Assembly: GCA_963971535.1 (NCBI GenBank)
Contig: OZ020593.1
Location: 13,017,689 to 13,081,688, forward strand
Reading direction: 5' to 3'
Length of the DNA: 64,000 nucleotides
From: Notolepis coatsorum
Taxonomy: Eukaryota > Chordata > Actinopteri > Aulopiformes > Paralepididae
Shown piece after piece: positions 10,712-22,582 of this stretch; positions within the stretch are counted from its first letter, which is position 1; each line of letters starts with the position of its first letter. A program made the position numbers and the translations under genes. Below the pieces are notes generated by a model. The model did not search any database. It was not told where the DNA came from and saw nothing but the letters and a program-made list of their open reading frames with translations.

Positions 10712-11157
10712 GGGCGGCCGGGTAGTGCAGCGGACTAAGCGTCTGCCCACCACCACAGAGACAGTGGGATCGAATCCAGCTGTGGTGCTTCCGGGTTGGC
10801 CGACCGTCCATACTAACACAATTGGCAGTGTTAGAGGGTGGGAAACCCGGCGAGGGTGGGTCCTGGTCGTTGTAAACAGAGACTCCTACAGGTCGGTCAG
10901 GGCGCCTGCACAGCAAGGGAAGGATCTGGGAGAGGTAGTGTGACCTTCCACACGTCCGCGCTGCCAGGTGAAAAGAAGCGGTGGGCTGGGTACACATGTG
11001 TCGGAGGAAGCATGTGATAGTCTCCACTCTCCCTGACCGATGGTAGGGAGTGCGCAACGACCAGGAAGGCGATTGGGAATTGGCATAACCACTAACATTG
11101 GGATGGGAGAAAAACGGAAAAAGAAGGAGGAAAAATATAATTAAAAAAATAAAAATA
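10712..11157 (+). mobile_element. tRNA-derived SINE (family S1) with 14-bp target duplication
   Basis: Begins GGGCGGCCGGGTAGTGCAGC. A B-box-like GGGATCGAATCC follows, then a ~350-bp body and an A-rich tail (11,106-11,157). Direct repeats AAATCAGAATCAGA at 10,698-10,711 and 11,158-11,171 flank it. It inserted into the (TCAGAA)n tail of a LINE 3' end that continues downstream. Confidence 0.88.
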
Positions 11158-11350
11158 AAATCAGAATCAGAATCAGAAAGGTCTGTATTGCCAAGTCGTT
11201 TTCACATACAAGGAATTTGATTTGGTCGTTTTCAGTGCGACATTAACAGACAGACAGACAATAACGGTGGAATAAAATTAAATGGGATATAAACTAAATT
11301 AAATAGAAGCCCAATAGAATATAGTATAATTATAAGTAAAACATTTAAAT
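11158..11350 (-). mobile_element. LINE 3' end (Rex1-like)
   Basis: Reads AATCAGAAAGGTCTGTATTG then CACATACAAGGAATTTG, the reverse complement of a common fish LINE 3' UTR whose tail is (TCTGAT)n. Truncated. Confidence 0.55.
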
Positions 11351-11875
11351 AGACAGACTCAAAGCGCTTTTTACAATGTAGGGTGTAAATTGTCTCCTTC
11401 ACCACCACTGTGTAGCACCCGACCTTGGGCTACGCAGGCTCAATGGCCGCCATATCCACCGTATAGTAACCACCTCCTCAAATGTGACAAAAGAATGTTC
11501 CTATAGGTTAAATGTTATTTAGGCTGTGATCAGATTGGACGCCTTTTTCTTGTGCTTAAACATGAGGCGTTGTACATAAATCTAAAGTACACAGGGTGCG
11601 ACGCCACGGGCGATACCACTGAATACCATTGCTACCTCGGCTAACGGTACATATTGTTACATACATTACTACCGTTAGCATTGATAGCTAACGCTAACTA
11701 CCTATTCATACCTATTCATACTTCACTGACTCATGTATGTAAAAACTACTTGGCAAATAAAGACCTTTCTGATTCCGATTGTTATTCCTCGCGGGAAATA
11801 AGGCGGAGGCATGTTCAAACAGGCGTCCAATGTGCTCACAGCCTAACCATCGCTGTGATTAACACAACATGTCAG
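11351..11875. other. Unassigned interval
   Basis: No coding or repeat signature recognised. Contains a short direct repeat CTATTCATAC at ~11,702 and ~11,712. Confidence 0.4.
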
Positions 11876-12674
11876 CAGTGATGTACATGAACGCGTTCAA
11901 TGAACAATCGTTCATGAACTCGTTCATATTTTGGGTATGGTAGGGGAAACACTGATAAATAATTATAGTGTGATGGAAATTGATTGTTCTGATTGCTGTC
12001 TGTGGTTCTATATGAGTTGTGGCAATCATTTTTTTTTTTATATTTATCTTTCTTCCCCTCCTTTTTCCCGATTTTTCTCCCATCCCACCCTTCCTGGTTG
12101 TTGCGTACTTTCCCCTACTGTTGGTCCGGGAGACCGGAGACTGTCACATGCTTTCCTCCGACGCATGTGCAGCCTGGGGCAGGCCAACCTGGCCGCGCAG
12201 GTTCTCACCGGGGAGAGTGTAGCGTGTGGGAGGCCACACTATCTCTCCTCAGATCCAACCCTCGCTGAGCAGGCGCCCCGACCGAACTGTAGGGGTCGCT
12301 GTCCACAACGCCCAGGACCCACCCTTCAGCTTCCCACCCCCTGATACAGCCAATTGTATCAGCGTGAGAGGACAGCCAAGCTGATAGCAACGCCGGGAGC
12401 TGGATTCGAACAGGCGAATCCTAGTGTCTCCCGGTGTTGGTGACGAACGTAATCTCCGTGCGCCACCTGCCCCCGTGGCAATCATTTTGACAAATAATAG
12501 CTTGCAGTAACGTATTGAAAAAATAACTATAAACTATAAACGAGTTCATTTTTTAAACCATGAACTTTAGTTAAAAAAAATTTAATTAGGAACTATGAAC
12601 TGAACTAGTTCATTTAAAGAATTGTGAACTATGAACTGAACTAGTTCATGTAGAAAGTGAACTTTCCCAACACT
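11876..12674 (-). mobile_element. hAT-family element (TTCATGAAC-rich), host of a SINE
   Basis: Left end CAGTGATGTACATGAACGCG; right end (minus strand) AGTGTTGGGAAAGTTCAC. Subterminal GTTCATGAACT and GAACTAGTTCA repeats are abundant. No clean 8-bp target duplication was found, so exact edges are approximate. A SINE occupies 12,033-12,474. Confidence 0.65.
12033..12474 (-). mobile_element. tRNA-derived SINE (family S1) with 14-bp target duplication
   Basis: The minus strand begins GGGGGCAGGTGGCGCACGG. The B box is CTGTTCGAATCC and the tail at the left is a T-rich run (A-tail on the minus strand). Identical GTGGCAATCATTTT repeats flank it at 12,019-12,032 and 12,475-12,488. Confidence 0.9.
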
Positions 12675-13274
12675 TTGTATCAGCGGAATGTACACAAAGC
12701 AGAGAGTGACGTTTTAGGAATGGAATCGCTACCTATACAAGTATTTCTGACACTTAGCTAGAACGTATCCTGACCGATCATACCGCAAAGTATGAAAGAA
12801 ACAAATGGATTTTTCCTTTATTTTCCTTTTTTTTAGTCCTTAGTCAGCTCGGTATGTTTCTCCTGTTCCTTTAAAACCGGAGGGTCGCGGCAGGTGCCAT
12901 TAATCTCCGACAGCACCCACTATCCCTTACACAGCCAGTAATGGCAAAAACAGGACCCGGCTCTCTCTCTGTCTGGAATCAAACCCTCCGACCTGTTTCG
13001 CAGCCCCCACTCCCGCCTTTCCTGCTCAATTCCGTATTGGAATGAAACAATGACAACCCAGGACATATTATTATTGCTTTTCCGAACGGTATTCCACTTC
13101 GACTTCCTGTCTCAGGGCCACGTCGGACTCCTGATCTATTCCATGAGGCGGAAAGGCTAGTAGCCTGAGCGCGCTTTGTTTAGGAGAAACCAAATGAAGT
13201 CCGAGACGAACCCTCTTCTAGCCAGAACGTATTAGCAAACTGTTTAACCTGCTCCCGCTACCAGATTGCATTAA
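12675..13274. other. Unassigned interval
   Basis: No recognisable coding sequence or repeat. Confidence 0.4.
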
Positions 13275-14075
13275 CCCTTTCCGGTTAACCTTCTGTAGTG
13301 TGTGGTAGTGAAAGGCTTAACCTTCTGTAGTGTGGTAGTGAAAGGGTTAACTTTCTGTAGTGTGGTAGTGAAAGGGTTAACTTTCTGTAGTGTGGTAGTG
13401 AAAGTGTTAACCTTCTGTAGTGTGGTAGTGAAAGGTTAAACGTCTGTAGTGTGGTAGTGAAAGGGTTAACCTTCTGTAGTGTGGTAGTGAAAGGTTAACC
13501 TTCTGTAGTGTGGTAGTGAAAGGTTAACCTTCTGTAGTGTGGTAGTGACAGGTTAACTTTCTGTAGTGTGGTAGTGAAAGGTTAACCTTCTGTAGTGTGG
13601 TAGTGAAAGTGTTAACCTTCTGTAGTGTGGTAGTGAAAGGTTAACCTTCTGTAGTGTGGTAGTGAAAGTGTTAACCTTCTGTAGTGTGGTAGTGAAAGGT
13701 TAACCTTCTGTAGTGTGGTAGTGAAAGGTTAAACGTCTGTAGTGTGGTAGTGAAAGGGTTAACCTTCTGTAGTGTGGTAGTGAAAGGTTAACCTTCTGTA
13801 GTGTGGTAGTGAAAGGTTAACCGTCTGTAGTGTGGTAGTGAAAGGGTTAACCTTCTGTAGTGTGGTAGTGAAAGGTTAACCTTCTGTAGTGTGGTAGTGA
13901 CAGGTTAACTTTCTGTAGTGTGGTAGTGACAGGTTAACTTTCTGTAGTGTGGTAGTGAAAGGTTAACCTTCTGTAGTGTGGTAGTGACAGGTTAACTTTC
14001 TGTAGTGTGGTAGTGACAGGTTAACTTTCTGTAGTGTGGTAGTGACAGGTTAACTTTCTGTAGTGTGGTAGTGAA
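13275..14075. repeat. TTAACCC minisatellite, array 3
   Basis: Roughly 27 head-to-tail units of 29-31 bp in one orientation (CTTCTGTAGTGTGGTAGTGA between successive GGTTAAC). A sub-variant with GTGACAGGTTAACTTT dominates the right end, which indicates local homogenisation. Confidence 0.95.
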
Positions 14076-14089
14076 CCTGGGTCTAGATT

Positions 14090-15165
14090 TTCTGGTATCC
14101 CATTCCCACAATCAGGAGAGCGAACTCGGCACTGCAAAAATGGTCTGACAAGAATAAGGAATAAAAAACTATTTTTAAGCAAATGTGTCCTTGAAACAAG
14201 TAATAGAATAATCTACCGGTGCAGTAAGCAAATCTGGCTTGGCAAGATTTCTTGAAATAAGTAGAACTATCCAGGGTTCTCTCTCCTGATTGGCTAAAGC
14301 GGGAAGGGATACCAGAAAGTATGTATCTTGTGTTTACTGCAGAGTGGAGGGACTGGGAGACCCATGTTACTGACCAGACACTCTATATCAGTGATGGCTG
14401 TTTACTGCAGAGTGGAGGGACTGGGAGACCCATGTTACTGACCAGACACTCTATATCAGTGATGGCTGTTTACTGCAGAGTGGAGGGACTGGGAGACCCA
14501 TGTTACTGACCAGACACTCTATATCAGTGATGGCTGTTTACTGCAGAGTGGAGGGACTGGGAGACCCATGTTACTGACCAGACACTCTGTATCAGTGATG
14601 GCTGTTTACTGCAGAGTGGAGGGACTGGGAGACCCATGTTACTGACCAGACACTATATCAGTGATGGCTGTTTACTGCAGAGTGGAGGGACTGGGAGACC
14701 CATGTTACTGACCAGACACTCTATATCAGTGATGGCTGTTTACTGCAGAGTGGAGGGACTGGGAGACCCATGTTACTGACCAGACACTCTATATCAGTGA
14801 TGGCTGTTTACTGCAGAGTGGAGGGACTGGGAGACCCATGTTACTGACCAGACACTCTATATCAGTGATGACTGTTTACTGCAGAGTGGAGGGACTGGGA
14901 GACCCATGTTACTGACCAGACACTCTATATCAGTGATGGCTGTTTACTGCAGAGTGGAGGGACTGGGAGACCCACGTTACTGACCAGACACTCTATATCA
15001 GTGATGACTGTTTACTGCAGAGTGGAGGGACTGGGAGACCCATGTTACTGACCAGACACTCTGTATCAGTGATGGCTGTTTACTGCAGAGTGGAGGGACT
15101 GGGAGACCCATGTTACTGACCAGACACTTTATACCAGTGATGGCTGTCCGAATGTAGAGCTATTC
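14090..15165. repeat. Element H, copy 1, with 12-13 tandem 69-bp units
   Basis: Left part: TTTTCTGGTATCCCATTCCC ... AATCAGGAGAG, repeated inversely at ~14,280-14,318 (CTCTCCTGATTGG ... GGGATACCAGAAA). Then come tandem units containing CAGAGTGGAGGGACTGGGAG, CCCATGTTACTGACCAGACA and CTCTATATCAGTGATGGCTG. The right end is GTAGAGCTATT. Related loci at 33,438-34,270 and 53,235-53,560. Family unknown to me. Confidence 0.85.
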
Positions 15166-15169
15166 AAAC

Positions 15170-15488
15170 ACACGTACAGCACCTTTAAAAAAAGAAAAAA
15201 AGGGAAAGCCCTCGTTAGCAAACTCGTAACCATGGTTACAACTCTCTAAGTAGTCTTGGCCGAACACGTGTTGATTTCCCCCGGCCAGCGAGATGTGGTT
15301 TGGAGATGACCGATGCTTGAACTCACAGCTCAGCTCCTCTCTCTCTCCTCCGCGAGTTCAAAGCCAACTCGTCTTCTCCTCCGTGCCTCCCTTCCCCTGG
15401 AGGGGTCGACTCAGTCTCGGGGAATGCTGGTACCATCCCCGAACATTTCTGGAGTGATAAGAGCGAGAGGGCGCGCTGAGCTCCAGGG

Positions 15489-15522
<34 letters not shown>

Positions 15523-15610
15523 TCACGAGGAAATCCAATGATACTGACCAGAACACGGGCTTTAGGACAAGGCCTCTGGAACAATGACATCAGGCCTCCA
15601 TCTCCAGCCA
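15170..15610. other. Unassigned interval with G32 tract
   Basis: Contains an uninterrupted run of about 32 G at 15,490-15,521. Flanks show no recognisable gene. Confidence 0.5.
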
Positions 15611-15800
15611 GGGAGATTGTATTGTATATTGTATTGTATTGTATATTGTATTGTATATTGTATTGTGTTATTCCTCCTTTACTTAATTTTTTTACTGTAT
15701 GAAGCACATTCTCAGGGGCTCATACAGAACCAAGCATTTCACTGTAAAGTACATGTACGTTATATGTGACAAATAAAAACAAACTTGAAACTTGAAACTC
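15611..15800 (+). mobile_element. LINE 3' end, repeat C
   Basis: TATTGTATTGTATATTG repeats precede a conserved block reading GAAGCACATTCTCAGG, CAAGCATTTCACTGTAAAG and ATGTGACAAATAAAAAC. The tail is (AACTTGAA)n. Copies: 30,880-31,340 (three tandem), 38,627-38,870, 57,950-58,105, 58,125-58,280, 61,738-61,900. Confidence 0.65.
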
Positions 15801-16903
15801 GAGGAGAGCGGAGTCGTGATTCAGTCTTTGCCTTCACGCGTTATCTGTTTTGTTTTTTTCCATCTTTGTTCAATTCGGTTATACTTTCCCCTCGCCGTTG
15901 GAATAATGCCACCAAGAACATCGGAGTAATTCTTATTTATCGCGTACTGTTGTTGTTGTTTGTTGTTGTTGTTTGGACAGGTGGCCGTGTCACGAAAGAC
16001 TACATGGGAGCGTTTTTCTCATTGTCACCGAGTTTATCCACGATAAAGAATCACCATGTCGCATCTTCGACGTGAAATCCACTTTTAAAAGAAGTACGGA
16101 AAGCACATCAGCGAGTCTCTGGGACCGAGGATCCCTCACAGCAGTTTCCACGAGCAACAGGCACATAAATTAAAGCCAGGAAGAAAACACTTGGCACACT
16201 TTTTAATATTGGCTCCTCTCTCTCCCTCTCTTTCTGTTTCTCCCTCTCTCTCTCTCTCCCCCCTCCCCCCCTCTCTCTCTCTCTCCCTCTCTCCCCCCTC
16301 CCTCTCCCTCTCTCCCCCTCCCTCTCCCTCTCTCTCTGGGCTTGGATTCCTTGGAAGCACTTGAATGCGCGGAGTTCAGTGAATAATTCTGGCACGGCAG
16401 CTTGTGTGTAATGACTTCTGACAGCAGTGGAGACAAGCCGAGGAGTATGTCTGTCTCTGCATGAGTATTTTGTGCATCTATTCCTGAGAACCGCATTCCA
16501 ATTCTGGAATCGTTATTATATGCGAGTTGCCACGAGCAACCGCATGTACAGTACTAGGAACCAAAAGGCTCTGGCGGGGGGAGCTCACTTTAGAAACAAA
16601 ATTGGAGGATTTTTGGGAAACTGTTAACAACCAGAGACGGCCGGGGCCGGGGCCTTTCTCAGCGACGTTTCCCCCTCCGGCCCGAAAAATAGAGTTTAGG
16701 TATAATAGTGAAGAATGTCAGCGAAGTATTAGAGCAATTTAAGGGGTACAGTTAAGGGGGGGGAAAGCAGCTGCCTACTCCATCATGCAGACATACTGGC
16801 TAGATTGAATCTGGCCCTTGTTCCTGTCTGGCTGTTGTCCAAAACGTCGATGGGATTTTTTTTTTGTTCTGCTATGCATTATGCACCCCCCCCCCTCCCC
16901 CCC

Positions 16904-16946
<43 letters not shown>

Positions 16947-17239
16947 CCTTAAACGTGTGAAATACAAGTAGGGACAGGGTGTGAATATTTCAGTTTGTGC
17001 TCAGTTTTTCCGAAAGAAGAAAACGTAATCAAAAGGTAGTCGTTCGTCGAAGGCTGCGTCGCTCGACACTAGTCCTCACAAGTCTCTCACGCGCTGCTTC
17101 AGAGGAAGCGGTTGAGGGTGTGATTCTGTAATGAACCGACCGCGCTAATTAGCGACGACACCTCGGGAGGAAGCCTGTAGAGGGTTTGTTCTGCAGTCCA
17201 TTAACAATGTAACAACGTGTGGAGCGCGCTGCTGTCCGC
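15801..17239. other. Unassigned interval with CT-rich and (AC)n tracts
   Basis: A polypyrimidine CT/CCC tract spans ~16,213-16,338, and a C-run plus (AC)n spans ~16,886-16,945. The rest appears single copy; no coding domain was recognised. Confidence 0.5.
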
Positions 17240-19662
17240 AGCAGTGATTTCATTTCAACCTTTATTTAAAATCGTAAGCATCTGAGGTTTCCCTCATTTA
17301 CAGAAACGACGATTGTACAGTACATAATAAAAACAATATTCACAGAAATTTAAACACCAGAGTAAAACAAATTAAAAACGTTTAAAAATCATTTTAAAAT
17401 ATCAACTAAAACAGTTACAGGTAGTCACACAATGGTCTGAAATCATACATTTAAACATTCCAAGGGAAGGGAGAACCTCCAATTTCAGAGAGAGAGTTGA
17501 AGGACATTCCATGAGTTAGAGGCATCAAAGGAAAAGGCTGACTTCCCTAGCTCAGAACAAATCTGAGGAACCCTAAGAACCATCCAGTCATTCGATCGAG
17601 TTGAATAGGTTCCAATATTCCAATTTAACAGTGAGGAGATATAAACAGGTTGTTTACCAATAAGGGCTTTAAAAATAAATAAATACCAGTGTTTGTTGCG
17701 CCTTTCTGCAAGAGAAGGCCAACCCACCCTATCATACAGGACACAATGGTGAGTATCATATCTGTCACCAGTTATAAATCTGAGAGCTGAGTGATATGCA
17801 GAATCCAGAGGTTTAAAGGGGAACTATTTTACTATTTCTTTCACTATTTGGGCACTTTTACACAATTCCTGTGAGTCTATGGAACACCTCTGTAATATAT
17901 ATATATTTTTTTATTCATTGTTTTATATTTCTAATCAAGTCCTCAAAAACAGCATTTTTCTACCTCAAGATCTCGAGCTGTTTTGAGCCTGGGCTCCTAA
18001 ACCACTGCGGAGCGTCGTCTTCGCCTGAACATTAACATGCAGCAGTGACTATATGACATCACATATAGGGCACATTTTCAAACGACTCAGTTCAGTGAGG
18101 GTGAATATTGTGAGAGGAGAATTGGAAGAATGCGCCAATATGAGAATTTTGAGACATAGATCATATTAATATAAGTTCACATAGCTAGGAAACAATGCTA
18201 AACACTCAAAAAGGCCATTTATAAGATAGTTCCCCTTTAAGAGTTGATGCCGCAGCATGCCTATAAATTACATCACCATAGTCCAAAACTGATAAGAAGA
18301 CTGATTCCACAATTCTTTTTCTACTAAATAGAGGAAAATTGGATCTGTTTCTGTACAGGAAACCAATTTTCTGTCTCAGTTTAGTGGCAAGATTTTCCAC
18401 ATGGAACTTAAATGTTAATTTCTCGTCAAGCCACAGGCCAAGATATTTATACTCAGTGACTCTCTCTATACAAGAGCCACTGACAGTAGATATCCTCACA
18501 TCATCAAGGTTAATATTCCTTGCTCTTGAAAATAACATAAACTTTGTCTTACTAGCATTAAGAACCAATTTAAGACTAGTAAGGGCATCCTGTGTAGAGC
18601 ATAAAAGGAAAGTTGCAATTTCTCAAAGGCCAGCTGTACAGAGTCTGCAATACAGTACACAATTGTGTCATCAGCATACAGATGGGCATGACATCCATAC
18701 AAAGAAGAAACAATATCATTAATATAAATTGTAAAAAGGACAGGACCCAAAACTGAACCTTGTGGCACACCTTTAGTCATGGCCAAGAATTCAGATTGTG
18801 CTTGACCTAACTTCACACACTGCCGCCTAGAAGATAGATAATCCTGAAACCAGACACAGGCATTATCATCCAAGTAATGTTAGATAGTTTCTTTAGAAGT
18901 AAGTAGTGATCAACTGTGTCAAATGCTTTTGATACGTCAACAAAGAGGGCAGCACAATGTTTCTTCTTATCTAATGCTGAAATAATGTCATTTGTAACCA
19001 AAGTGATGGCTGATGTTGTACTATGTTTGGCTCTAAAACCAGATTGTTGAGAGCTAAGTATGGAGTTAGTTGAAAGGTAATATTTGAGTTGTTTACTTAC
19101 TAGTGTTTCCAGGACTTTAGCTAAGCAAGGTAGCCTGGAGATAGGACGATAATTATCTAAGTTATCCCTATCACCTCCCTTATGTAAAGGAATCACCCGT
19201 GCAGATTTCCAAACTAGAGGAAATCTACCTGATGAGATAGAGAGATTCAAAATATAAGTAATCTGTTCAGCGATAACTGGTGCAGCCAACTTAATAAAAA
19301 AAGACTAAGTTATCCTCACCTGTAGAACACTTTGCATCAATTGATTGCAAAGCATCAAATACAGCTGACTGTGTAAAAGGTTGAAAGGAGAAATGGGAAG
19401 TGACGCCCACAGGGTACAAACAATCAGAATCAACAGGACAAGGTCCATTATAGTTCCTATTAAATAAATTACCAGCCTCCGCAAAATGCCTATTGAAGGC
19501 AACACAAATTTCACTCTGCTCAGAGATCACACAGTTTTCAACTTTAATATGAGAGGGTAAAGAATTAGATGATTTTATTTTGTTCACCTTCACTGCACTC
19601 CAAAATTTTGCCGGATTAGAGTATGAGTTTGTAACCAACTCCAGATAGTAATCAGTTATGAT
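17240..19662 (-). mobile_element. Non-LTR retrotransposon (CR1/L2/Rex1-like), decayed ORF2 with reverse transcriptase
   Basis: Read on the minus strand, the translation shows linker sequence (NPAKFWSAVK at ~19,600), then RT blocks: VIPLHKGGDRDNLDNYRPIS, FVDVSKAFDTVDH (19,289-18,813), GVPQGSVLGPVLF and the catalytic YADDT (18,873-18,496), KYLGLWLDEKLTF (18,568-18,206), and a C-terminal RRNKHWYLFIFKALIGK (17,727-17,485). Frameshifts near 18,870 and 18,590 and the missing 5' half mark it as dead. The 3' UTR ends at AACCTTTATTTAAA (17,258). RT motif order and the C-terminal tail fit Jockey-superfamily LINEs. The C-terminal part is split by a TTAA-bounded element. Confidence 0.9.
17817..18236. mobile_element. 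piggyBac-type MITE (420 bp) inside the LINE
   Basis: The ends are AGGGGAACTAT and ATAGTTCCCCT, flanked by TTAA at 17,813-17,816 and 18,237-18,240. Removing the element and one TTAA restores the LINE reading frame through the codons for STLKPLDSAYH. This confirms both boundaries and the target duplication. No open frame of note inside. Confidence 0.9.
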
Positions 19663-21345
19663 TACAGATATGATACAGGGGTGATACAGGAGTGATACAG
19701 GAGTGATACGGGAGTGATACAGGAGTGATACAGGAGTGGTACAGGAGTGATACAGGAGTGATACAGGGGTGATACAGGAGTGATACAGGAGTGATACGGG
19801 AGTGATACAGGAGTGATACAGGAGTGATACAGGAGTGATACAGGAGTGGTACAGGAGTGATACAGGAGTGATACAGGGGTGATACAGGAGTGATACAGGA
19901 GTGGTACAGGGGTGATACAGGGGTGATACAGGAGTGGTACAGGGGTGATACAGGAGTGATACAGGGGTGAGCCAGGAGTGATACAGGAGTGGTACAGGAG
20001 TGATACAGGAGTGATACAGGGGTGAGCCAGGAGTGATACAGGGGTGAGACAGGAGTGGTACATGAGTGATACAGGGGTGAGACAGGAGTGATACAGGAGT
20101 GATACAGGAGTGATACACGAGTGATACAGAAGTGATACAGGGGTGAGACAGGAGTGATACAGGAGTGGTACAGGAGTGATACAGGGGTGAGACAGGAGTG
20201 ATACATGAGTGATACAGAAGTGATACAAGAGTGATACAGGAGTGATACAGGGGTGATACAGGAGTGATACAGGGGTGATACAGGAGTGATACAGGAGTGA
20301 TACAGAAGTGATACACGAGTGATACAGAAGTGATACAGGAGTGATACAGAAGTGATACAGGAGTGATACAGAAGTGATACACGAGTGATACAGAAGTGAT
20401 ACAGGAGTGATACAGAAGTGATACACGAGTGATACAGGAGTGATACACGAGTGATACAGGAGTGATACAGAAGTGATACACGAGTGATAATACAGGAGTG
20501 ATACAGGGGTGATACAGGAGTGATACAGGAGTGATACAGGGGTGATTCAGGAGTGATACAGGAGTGATACAGGAGTGATACAGGGGTGATACAGGAGTGA
20601 TACAGGGGTGATACAGGAGTGATACAGGGTGATACAGGAGTGATACAGGGGTGATACAGGGTGATACAGGAGTGATACAGGGTGATACAGGAGTGATACA
20701 GGGGTGATACAGGAGTGATACAGGGTGATACAGGAGTGATACAGGAGTGGTACAGGGGGTGATACAGGGGTGATACAGGAATGATACAGGAGTGATACAG
20801 GGGTGATACAGGAGTGATACAGGGGATGATACAGGAGTGATACAAGGTGATACAGGGTGATCCGGGGTGATACAGGGTGGTAAGAGTGAACAGGGGTGAT
20901 ACGAGGAGAGGGTGATACAGGGGATGAGAGTGATACAGGAGTGAGCCAGGGGTGATACAGGAGTGATACAGGAGTGATCGATATCAGGAGTGATACAGGA
21001 GTGATACAGGGGTGATACAGGAGTGATACATGGGTGATACAGCGGTGATACAGGGGTGATAGAGGAGTGATACAGGAGTGATACAGCAGTGATACAGGGG
21101 TGATACATGAGTGATACAGGAGTGATACAGGGGTGATACAGGGGTGATACAGGGGTGATACAGGAGTGATACAGGAGTGATACAGGGGTGATAGAGGAGT
21201 GATACAGGGCTGATACAGGAATGATACAGGAGTGATAGAGGAATGATACAGGAGTGGTACAGGGGTGATACAGGAGTGATACAGGGGTGATACAGGGTGG
21301 TACATGAGTGATACAGGAATGGTACCGGAGTGATACAGAGGCCAT
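19663..21345. repeat. 11-bp minisatellite (CAGGAGTGATA)n, about 150 copies
   Basis: Units CAGGAGTGATA, CAGGGGTGATA and close variants run uninterrupted for ~1.7 kb against the truncated 5' edge of the LINE. Because 11 is not a multiple of 3 and the unit lacks stops on the minus strand, all three minus frames stay open. This generates a 684-codon frame (SLLYHSCITPV repeats) that fuses into LINE codons. It is not a gene. Confidence 0.97.
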
Positions 21346-21845
21346 ATTATTAGATTAGAGTAGTAGATTAAAATGTGTATAGTCATCATGCAGCACAAGT
21401 ACCGTACAATGAAAATACGTTTTGCATCCAACAACCAGAGAGCAAATCTATAACAGTAAAGTGCGATAGTAGCATACTATGTACAGGTGATTAAACTGGG
21501 TATAAAATATATATATATATTAGTACTACTGAGTAATAACGCTAATCAGATGTATGTACAGAGTTGTAGTATTAATAATATGTGATACAGGTATAAAGAC
21601 ACTATGGTAGTAAGTAAGTAAGTCATACTGGCCAGCAGCGTAACTAGTAAGATTAGGTAAGGGATATTATTATCTACAGATATAGATATAGTATCTAGTC
21701 TACAGATACTGTATGTAAAAGGGATTATACTGTATGGCAGGTATGTACAGACAGATGCAGGTGTATATAAGTAGGTATATAGAAGAATTATATTCAGGTA
21801 TATTCAGACAGATATGGATATATATAAATGCGGTACATATAAACG
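21346..21845 (-). repeat. Dispersed repeat A, long copy
   Basis: Reverse complement of the repeat whose 3' end opens the window, starting ATTAGATTAGAGTAGTAGA and continuing GTGATTAAACTGGGTA, GTAATAACGCTAATCAG and GTATGTACAGA. About 500 bp, the longest copy here; parallel copy at 27,790-28,160. Confidence 0.75.
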
Positions 21846-22377
21846 TATATTGATTGAGCACCATCTCTCTACTATGAGCTGATGTTGGACGCTCTCGAGC
21901 GTTTCACCAGCTGGGGGGGGGGGGGGGGGGGGGCTTGATGACCCTCACTTTGATGTTGCTGTAAATTGACTCTCCAGCAGGCCTGTTGCTCTCTGGTATG
22001 CCAGCTGGGGAGATGGGAGGGAGGGGGGATTGGAGGGAGGGATGGGGGGGGGGGGGGGGGGGGGTTAATTTGTGCAGGGGTGCTGCTGGCTTGTGTTGGC
22101 GGTCGAGGAGGGGCTGCTGGGAGAAACTCTCTCCGCCGCCGCCGCACTCTCTCTCTCTCTCCGGTCCGAATCCTCTCTAATCTCTCTAATTGGAATAGGG
22201 GGGTCCTCTCCTATAGGGTCCCCCCCCCCCCTTGACAGCTGCCAGATCGCTGTGGTCACAGTGGAACGATTTGACGGGGTCAGGGTGGATGGAGGATGGG
22301 GGGGGGGGGCTATCTGACCGGGCCAAGTGTTTTCCTCGGCCTCCTGCCTCCCGTCTCTACACAGTCAATCTCGCACA
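21846..22377. other. Unassigned interval with several G and C runs
   Basis: G runs at 21,913-21,933 and 22,046-22,064, and a C run near 22,220. Short open frames over these are low complexity. No gene seen. Confidence 0.5.
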
Positions 22378-22580
22378 GTGTCAAATTAACACTATTCCCG
22401 AGTGTATTTGTTCCCGACTCCAACAATTATAGTGTTAAATTGACTCTTGGCTCTTATAGCGAGTGTTAAGTTTTTACTCTATTTAGTTCATTTATCTCTT
22501 ACACAAGAGCAAGAGTCACATTTAACACTATAATTGTAGTCGGGGACAAATACACCTCGGGAATAGTGTTCATTTGACAC
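22378..22580. mobile_element. Foldback (palindromic) element, ~70-bp arms
   Basis: The left arm starts GTGTCAAATTAACACTATTC and contains CCGAGTGTATTTGTTCCCGA. The right arm is its near-complete inverse and ends GAATAGTGTTCATTTGACAC. The central ~60 bp is unpaired. Looks like a foldback MITE; no clear target duplication. Confidence 0.8.
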
Positions 22581-22582
22581 CT

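Noticed and set aside
19291-21434. 684-, 397-, 295- and 254-codon minus-strand frames rich in YHSCITPVSL
   Set aside because: They are translations of an 11-bp tandem repeat open in all three phases; no domain and no start context.
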